This document shows positions 58,515-64,000 of a stretch of 64,000 nucleotides of DNA, one piece after another. The stretch's first letter is position 1. Every line of letters starts with the position of its first letter. The translations under genes and the position numbers were made by a program. A model generated the notes under the pieces. That model saw nothing but the letters and a program-made list of their open reading frames with translations, did no database searches and was not told where the DNA came from. The DNA is from Aptenodytes patagonicus (taxonomy: Eukaryota; Chordata; Aves; Sphenisciformes; Spheniscidae). Location: assembly GCF_965638725.1 (NCBI RefSeq), contig NC_134949.1, forward strand, positions 104,142,586 to 104,206,585. Direction: 5' to 3'.

Positions 58515-61500
58515 GTAAGCAGGAGCGGCCGGCGTGGGAGCGCGGGAGGAGGCGTGCTGGGCCCGAGCGGGCGGCAGTGCCCGCCTGCCGGTCTTCGGGG
58601 GATGACGGCCCCCGGGGCACTCGTTCTGGTGTCTTCTGCTAGGGCTGAGGTCGGGCCAGGGTTTGGGGGTGGCTGGCTTGCTAACCGTGGCGGCGAGTGC
58701 TGAGGATGCGTGAGCTCTCGGCTCCCCAGGCCGGTCGTGCCGGGCTGCCGGCTCCCAGAGGGGCGAGGTGGTCACCTATCCCAGCTGGAGTGAGAGCAAG
58801 GAGGGCGTTTTCGGGGTGGCTGACGTCCACAGTGAGCATGTGGCGTGGCCCCTTGGGCTTCGGCTTCGGTGGCGGGGCAATTTCTGCAGTTTTTTGGATG
58901 GCTAAAGTGAGCGTGCGGTGGGGCTGACAGGGCAGGGCGGCGGGTTGGAGGGTTTTCCGCCGCCCGGGCAGCGCAGCGCAGAGCGAGTGCTTTCTCCAAC
59001 AACACAAGTCCCTCTCGGAGGACTGCAAGGGCTGTCCCCTGTCCTTCTCCAAGGACCTGCCGCAAAGCTTGCTGAAGTCCACAGGTCCCCCCCGACCTCA
59101 AGAGGCTTGGGATGAATCTTCTCAGCTGTGTGAAATGTTAACCTTGAAACCACACAAGACTCTCTTCTCAGCTGAGATTCATTGTGGATGCAAAATAGGT
59201 TGTGCTTATTGGCAATTTTAGTGTTTCATTGCAGCTAATGATACTCTGGAGCAAACCCGGCCTGAACTGAGGCTCTGGTTAAAAATCAAGTGATGCAAAA
59301 TTAGGAGTTTTTCATGCTGATGTTGTGAAACTGGGAGGTATTTGATGCTGAGTTTTGTTTTGAGTTTCGGTCTCACAATATTAAAACAAAACTCAGAGAA
59401 TTTAACGGGGATTGAATCACAGAGCTCACTTGTGAAGAAAGGAACCACTCCTGAGATCTCTGCTCTCCTGTCTTCCCCCACACTCCTTCCCCTACCTCTG
59501 CACTTGTCAAGCACAGATGTATTTTGCCTGCACTGCAGCGGGCAAGCAATCCGTCATGTGCAGAACTGTTTCTCTCTCCGTACTGTAAGAGCTTGTGGTA
59601 TGTTATTAATGTAACTATGAGCATGCGGTAATTAGCCGGTCATCTAGTTTCTCTAAAAAGGATGCTGATTCCAAGACCAAAGAAGGGCAATACTTGGATA
59701 TACAGTCTGATGCATGCTAATATCCGGTACTAGAAATAGGAGTCTGATAACAGAAAACTAGGTGTTCCTGTAGTTGTACTTTTTTTTTTTATATGGCTTG
59801 CTCAGGGAATGATAGTTAATCCTGCTTTCCATCTCTCCATCTCTTTCTTTAGGTCCCTGCTTGTAACTTTCGAATCCCCTGCCCAGTTTCAACAAAATTT
59901 GGCAGGGAGGCAGAGCTGGCAGAGGTGCAGCATCCTTGCCCACTGCATGGAAGCCCCTGGCTAGCCACGGGCAGCACCTGAACAGCCGGAGCCTGCGCTG
60001 CCCCTCCTCGTGCCCAACCGACAGAAAGAGCAGGAGGCAGCTGCCAGGGGGCTGTAAGGAGTGTAGCGGCACCGAGGGCTTGGGAATGGGCTGGGAGGTG
60101 TGGGGAGAGGTGCCTGGGCTGGGAAACACAAGGCACAAATCCATATGGCAGCAGGGTTTGGTCATCCTGTTGCCGAGAAGAATTACTTCTCCAAATCTGA
60201 TCGGTTACAAAATTCTGGGATTTAACTCTGCAAGAGGCAGAGTGGGAAAAAAAGCAGTTTTAAAAGTATTATATCAGCTTTTGGGGCATAATTGTTAGAT
60301 GCTTCCCACACAATGAGTCTGTGGAAGTCCTGGTGCCTCGGGAGCGGGTTGCTTGGCAGGCTGACAAGGACAGCACATCTGATGCACTTTCTTTCTCCCT
60401 CTGTATGCACATGTACACACCCTGCCACCTTTCTCTCCAAAAAGAGGTATTCTTACATTAGTGACACTTGAAAACACATGCTACAGCACCCACAAACGAG
60501 TGGTCGCAAAAGCTTTACTAGGACTTGCAGGTGATGCCTTCCCTAGCTCACCCACAGGGACCACAAGGACCAACTTCTGACCTTGTCGTGGCAAAATGGT
60601 GAAGCCCAGAAAGGGAGTCTGCCGTGGCCCTGCCAGTGACTTCCCACGCGTTGTTACGCGAGTCACCAAGGCCAACGTTTACAGAACTGACCCCATATGG
60701 GACTGGTCATGACCACATCAAGGCACAGTCAAAGCTGGCACCCAGAGCCTGTGGCTACATCTTGTGTCCTTGGGTTTAGCCCAGGTGTTCTGGTGCTTGC
60801 ACACCTCTGTGCTGTAGCGCTCCGAAAGGTCAAGTAGCATGCTAGGATGAAAGCAGGTGCTCTCCGTATGTCCTACATGAGTGAATCCTAATATAGGGAA
60901 TGCCAGGCTGAATCTTTACACCGTAGCAGAAGGCAGCTTTAAGAGGGTCTTAATTAAAAAGGATGATTTGAAGGTTGTATTTCATAGGAAGTCGTGTATG
61001 CCCAAGCTACATGGATACGTTTGTTTCCCCTTGAATTGAATTTTGCTCCTCTGGGGTTCACCTGAGGTGACCCACTGAAATGACAGTGTAATTTAGAGCT
61101 GCTTCTGAGATGTCATCTGCTGCTGGAGACACTGATGTGCATGAACGCCCTGCTGTCTCAGCACAGTGGACAAGTGGCAGAACAGCCTTGATTACAGCAC
61201 AAACTTATTTATTTACGGTCTGAACGCATTACCAGTATCCCCATGGGCTTGTCTTTCTCCTGCCATTCCACCTTCACACCTACCTACGAATATCGGGATG
61301 TTCTCAGTCCCAGTTTGTTGTATTAGGAAGATCTTGCCAGAAGTCACCCAGTACGACCTTTCTCTGCCCGGTGTGCAGACGTGGCGTAGACACTGATTGC
61401 AGGGCCCCAGCGAGCCCGTTTTTTGTCCATGGAGTATTCCTTTTAGGCTTCCCTGGAGTCTTTTCATCCAACTGGGGACCATCTAGTTCTTGGTTTCTTC

Positions 61501-64000
61501 CCAGTGGTGAAATTTTTTGGGAAGTTTTGAGGAAAATCCCTACAGCTTTTCTGAGTTATTGGAGAGTTGGGGAGGGGGGGAATAGCCACTTCCCTCCGCA
61601 TTGTGAGAGAGCACTGGCTCACAAGTAACTCACTCTGGGAATCCCCTCTCGCATGTTACTGCCACTAAAGAGCTCAGAGTGGAGCTGGGTTTCAGAAAGG
61701 GACAAAGAGGGTTGAGAACAAGACAGATTCCCTGTTTTGTGGTCACCCCAAAATATTGAAGTGTCTAACAATGAGCTTTAGGTGCTTGGCGGCTAATTTC
61801 TGTGCCAGCTCTGCTATGGGTTGTGCCTAGGGCAGATTTCATGGCGGAGATGGCAGAAATTTTTATGTACCAGATTTGCCCACTTGATCACTGGATGCAA
61901 ATTGAGTTTCTGTCTTACTGCTCTTGCTGCTCTTGCTGCCTTCAGCTGGTTTTTTAATTTCTTTTTTCAGATGAGTTTCTGTCTCCTCCTGTTCCAGACA
62001 TGCAGAAAAGAAATGTCTTTGGCTCAAAAACAAGAGCAGTGGAATTAAGGAACTCCTTTTTCTGTCTGTCTATCCAGAGTGAAACCTGCCGTAACAGCTT
62101 GTCTGGAGAAACACAAACCCAACTAAAGGCTCCTGCTTTTGCTTATAGACTCTGTTTTACTCCTTCTGTTGTGGTTTTTTTTTTTAAATGAAAGAATTCT
62201 TTAGAAAAAACACAGAAAATTAAACATAGACAAGCTACATTCTTACCCAGCCAAAATACAGTTACATGCCTGCATACCGAGTTTGTAAAGCTACTGGTCG
62301 AACATTCCTTTCACCCACATTGTTTCCTTTTTCCAGTTAGGTCAGAATGAACCCAGATAACTCAGGTGAGCTCATGTTAGTCTGAGGGCAACAGCTTTTT
62401 TGCATTTCTTGGTTCACCGAGACATTTGTAACCTTTTTGCAATGTGAATGTCAGACATTCCTGCATTTAAACATGCAAAGTTTAGGGCTGAAGTTTTTAG
62501 CGGTAGGTTGCTAGCAGAAGTTGCCACCCTGTACGCTCTCACACCTTTCCTGCTCATTGCTGCCTCAATTGTGAATTACAAGCGTGGTTTAATGGGCGTA
62601 ATTAATCTGACATAAATGAAGGCTGCCACTGATGGAGTTATCCCCCTGCCTTGCTTGTGATGAGTTAGGTTTTTGTGGGGGTCGGCCCACTCTCTTCAGT
62701 GCCAGTTTGCTTTTACACCTGACGCTGTGTACCCTGGAGGGGGATGCAGACAGGCAGCACAGCTGAGGGGGCCAAACAGGTCATTGCCACCGAAAGGTGC
62801 TACAGTCCTGCTCCTCTCTCCTCTGCTTCTGGCTACGCGATCTTCCTCTCCTTTGCACTAGTCTGGTACGTGTCTGATCCTTGGATGATCTAATTTGCCT
62901 TCCAGCTTAGCAGAAAGTTTCTTCCCCCCCCCCGCCTTGTTTTACACCAGTGTGGTGTATTGAACCAGCCTCTAGAGAGCCCTGCGAGGAAAGCGGTGGG
63001 AGCACGTGAGGTTGGAAGGGAAAGGGGTGCCAGATCTCCTCTGCTCGTGTGGGGAAGGCATGAGATCAGTGCCAGCTTGTCGTCTGGCTGCACCCTGAGG
63101 TCGTGCCAGGCTGGAGGAGAATTTCCATGTTCAGAGGAACTCTCCTTCCTTTTTAACATGTGTTTCCTACTGTAAGTGCTGCGCGCATGTAGATGTGGTA
63201 TTTTTCACGAGGTGGCAAGGCAAATATGCTGAACGCAGTGAAGTGTGTGCTTGGTGAAAAGAGGTCAGTTTTGTTTTTAAACAGATGAAATTTATGTTTA
63301 ATTGTAGCTGTTCTGTCCCCTTGGAGGGACATCACCATCGGGAGTCTCAGGAGGTCATTTGAGAATATGTAAATCTTTCCCAATGCAGAAATGCCACAGG
63401 CTTTGCTTCTGCTTTTTCACTGTTATGCTTTTAAAATATCATTGGTCCCAGGGGACTCCCTGGCTGAAAATAAAAGTGCTGACTGCTGGCTAACGGTGGT
63501 GTATCTAGCTATACAGCACTCAAAAGATGTTCACCCTTTGACAAGCCCAGAATGCCACTGTATCATATAAAAAGTTGTTAGAAAAGACCATCGAGGCAAG
63601 TGTCTCTGCGCACCGCTGCTCTCCCCATAGCAGGTACCCTCTGGTGTGGTTTTAAATGCCTGGCAGACAAGGATTTCATCCCTGTGCCGAGGGAAGTGCT
63701 TCAGTCTGAAGAGACCTCACCATTAGACACTGCTTCCTACCAGCCGAGAGAGCCCCTTCCTTGCGCCGCCCTGCCCTGCGATGCTCCCAGCCCGTGCCTC
63801 CAGCAGCCCCTGCCCAAGTCTCTCATTTCACTCCCTCTGCAGCTTTTGCAGCTTTCAGACACCTCTGGACTGCTTTGGTCTTGTTTCCTTAGTCATCCTT
63901 CAGTTAATTACCGTTTGCCATGCTGCACTCTTATATAGGGCCATTTAATCTCTCCTCCAGCCAGTCCTCCAGCTGCGGGGTTATTGTCAAGGTTGTCATC
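58515..64000 (+). other. Probable first intron of the right-hand gene
   Basis: No exon was recognised after the signal-peptide exon. No reading frame shows Ig, transmembrane or other domain features. The stretch is mostly unique-looking sequence with short homopolymer runs (T-run at about 59780, poly-C at about 62927-62933). Confidence 0.5.

Larger units (their letters stand above)
57410..58620. promoter_or_regulatory. CpG island with probable promoter of the right-hand gene
   Basis: Dense CG dinucleotides and high GC content start abruptly near 57410 and fade after 58620. The island encloses a + strand signal-peptide exon and a (GGA)n run at about 57513-57543. No TATA box was identified near the exon. 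A + strand promoter is inferred from the exon orientation. Confidence 0.75.

Noticed and set aside
1-64000. tRNA, rRNA, CRISPR, operon or phage-type systems
   Set aside because: No tandem spacer arrays, ribosome-binding-site-led gene strings, integrases or cloverleaf-like genes were noticed. The window is spliced vertebrate DNA. A covariance-model search for small RNAs was not possible.

Overview
This is a piece of a vertebrate nuclear genome, almost certainly a bird. The evidence is spliced genes with GT/AG introns, two CpG islands, and several CR1 LINE copies that end in the ATTCTATG-type 3' octamer repeat typical of avian (and other sauropsid) CR1. Nothing bacterial, plasmid or phage-like is present. 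I could not determine the species.

Layout. (1) Positions 1-26487 hold the 3' half of a + strand immunoglobulin-superfamily gene that I recognise as IGSF3 (EWI family). Three Ig-domain exons (17139-17549, 19306-19713, 25020-25457) and a terminal exon with the transmembrane segment and cytoplasmic tail (from 26237, stop at 26485-26487) are all phase 1 and join without a frameshift. The first 17 kb shows no exon and is taken to be an upstream intron. A long 3' UTR follows, probably to about 29.24 kb. (2) On the - strand, 40.1-30.57 kb is ADPRH (ADP-ribosylarginine hydrolase, ARH1). It has three coding exons (38651-38948, 31838-32198, 30683-31070) that join exactly into a 348-residue protein, a probable non-coding first exon inside a CpG island at 39.6-40.15 kb, and an ATTAAA poly(A) signal at 30582-30587. 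IGSF3 and ADPRH are therefore tail to tail. (3) 40.2-57.3 kb is intergenic, with CR1 copies at 47-49.3 kb and 54.5 kb. (4) A second CpG island at 57.4-58.6 kb contains a + strand exon (58427-58514) that encodes a start codon and a signal peptide and ends in a phase-1 donor. This is the first coding exon of a secreted or membrane gene whose remaining exons lie beyond the window. Position and phase suggest a CD80- or CD58-like Ig-superfamily gene, but I cannot choose between them.

Mobile DNA. The main insertions are a decayed - strand CR1 at 20.5-23.0 kb split by a younger + strand CR1; a 5'-truncated + strand CR1 at 48.05-49.31 kb with a 384-codon uninterrupted reverse-transcriptase ORF; short CR1 3' ends at 7.92 and 54.5 kb; and older CR1-like fragments at 32.63-33.42 kb and about 47.05-47.6 kb. 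Simple repeats, a perfect 44-bp tandem duplication, palindromes and a pair of RFX X-box-like motifs are also listed.

Biology. IGSF3 is a tetraspanin-associated adhesion protein and ADPRH removes ADP-ribose from arginine, so no joint pathway is implied. The interest is in linkage: from memory, IGSF3 lies on human 1p13 (near CD58) and ADPRH on human 3q13 (near CD80), while here they are neighbours.
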